NCBI GenBank assembly: GCA_016874095.1
Contig: VGVH01000026.1
Location: forward strand, 1 to 33,458
DNA: 33,458 nucleotides
Reading direction: 5' to 3'
Origin: Gammaproteobacteria bacterium
Lineage (GTDB): Bacteria; Pseudomonadota; Gammaproteobacteria; Steroidobacterales; GCA-2729495
Part shown: one piece after another, positions 27,557 through 33,458 of the stretch
Layout of the letters: each line of letters starts with the position of its first letter
Position numbering within the stretch: position 1 is the first letter of the stretch
Translations under genes and position numbers: made by a program
Notes under the pieces: model-generated
Told to the model about the DNA's origin: nothing
Seen by the model: only the letters and a program-made list of their open reading frames with translations
Database searches by the model: none

Positions 27557-33337
<5,781 letters not shown>

Positions 33338-33451
33338 CGCGGGCGGCGACTGAACCGCAGCGGCGAGGTCGAGGCTACGCTCGACGAGCACGGCCACCGC
33401 AACAGCATCAACGCCTGGAAAGTGGCCGGGCTGCCCTGGGTGCAGGCTTAA
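33338..33451 (+). pseudogene. Possible 3' coding remnant without a start codon
   Basis: Directly after the barrel gene stop, in the same frame, 37 codons stay open to a TAA at 33449-33451 and encode a protein-like tail (GEVEATLDEHGHRNSINAWK, then VAGLPWVQA). No useful start codon precedes it: only GTG codons in its last third. It may be the 3' end of a gene whose front was lost, or chance, since long open frames are common at this GC. I do not recognise it. Confidence 0.25.
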
Positions 33452-33458
33452 TCGCGTG

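Overview
The window is gene-dense, very GC-rich bacterial DNA with no rRNA, tRNA, CRISPR array, insertion sequence or phage gene that I could see. A Gram-negative envelope (OprB-type porin, TonB-dependent receptor, second outer-membrane barrel, periplasmic cytochromes), an RNase T gene (mostly a gammaproteobacterial enzyme), a homodimeric-type pyruvate dehydrogenase E1 and a UrcA-type secreted protein point to a high-GC gammaproteobacterium. A Steroidobacter/Woeseia-like lineage is possible, but that placement is inference.

Layout. 1-3400: an unknown protein, a DUF2269 membrane protein, an OprB-like porin (minus) diverging from a 70-residue orphan ORF across a region with two perfect 7-3-7 inverted repeats, and a YcbL-like metallo-hydrolase. 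3597-7735: a GAF-PAS-PAS-GGDEF-EAL cyclic-di-GMP protein overlapping by ATGA a TPR plus GT9-like glycosyltransferase. 7773-12250 (minus): leucyl aminopeptidase and RNase T in one unit; then a PuuD-like membrane protein, nadC and a DUF4743-Nudix hydrolase, with nadC and the Nudix gene overlapping by GTGA. 12376-18145: a complete pyruvate dehydrogenase operon aceE-aceF-lpdA in which both E2 and E3 carry one lipoyl domain. 18213-23221: DUF2231 membrane protein, HSL-family hydrolase, PNPOx-like protein, a degenerate CPBP membrane protein, a secreted protein with seven 52-residue repeats, and a DUF5062 protein. 23382-25795: a DegT-type aminotransferase and a GNAT/FemAB-like acyltransferase, visibly lower in GC than the surroundings. 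25820-33337: a luciferase-like flavin oxidoreductase diverging from UrcA, TonB-dependent receptor, a cytochrome cd1 nitrite reductase with an extra N-terminal cytochrome c domain, and an overlapping outer-membrane barrel gene.

How genes work together. The PDH operon converts pyruvate to acetyl-CoA. The GGDEF-EAL/TPR-GT pair suggests cyclic-di-GMP control linked to a glycan or glycoconjugate step. The right end looks like a respiratory nitrite-reduction locus: a di-heme-c plus heme-d1 NirS made together with an outer-membrane barrel and placed after a TonB receptor, but without any heme d1 biosynthesis genes in view. This nirS locus is the most unusual part of the window, followed by the seven-repeat propeller-like secreted protein, the non-AUG start implied for nadC, and the paired inverted repeats upstream of the porin.
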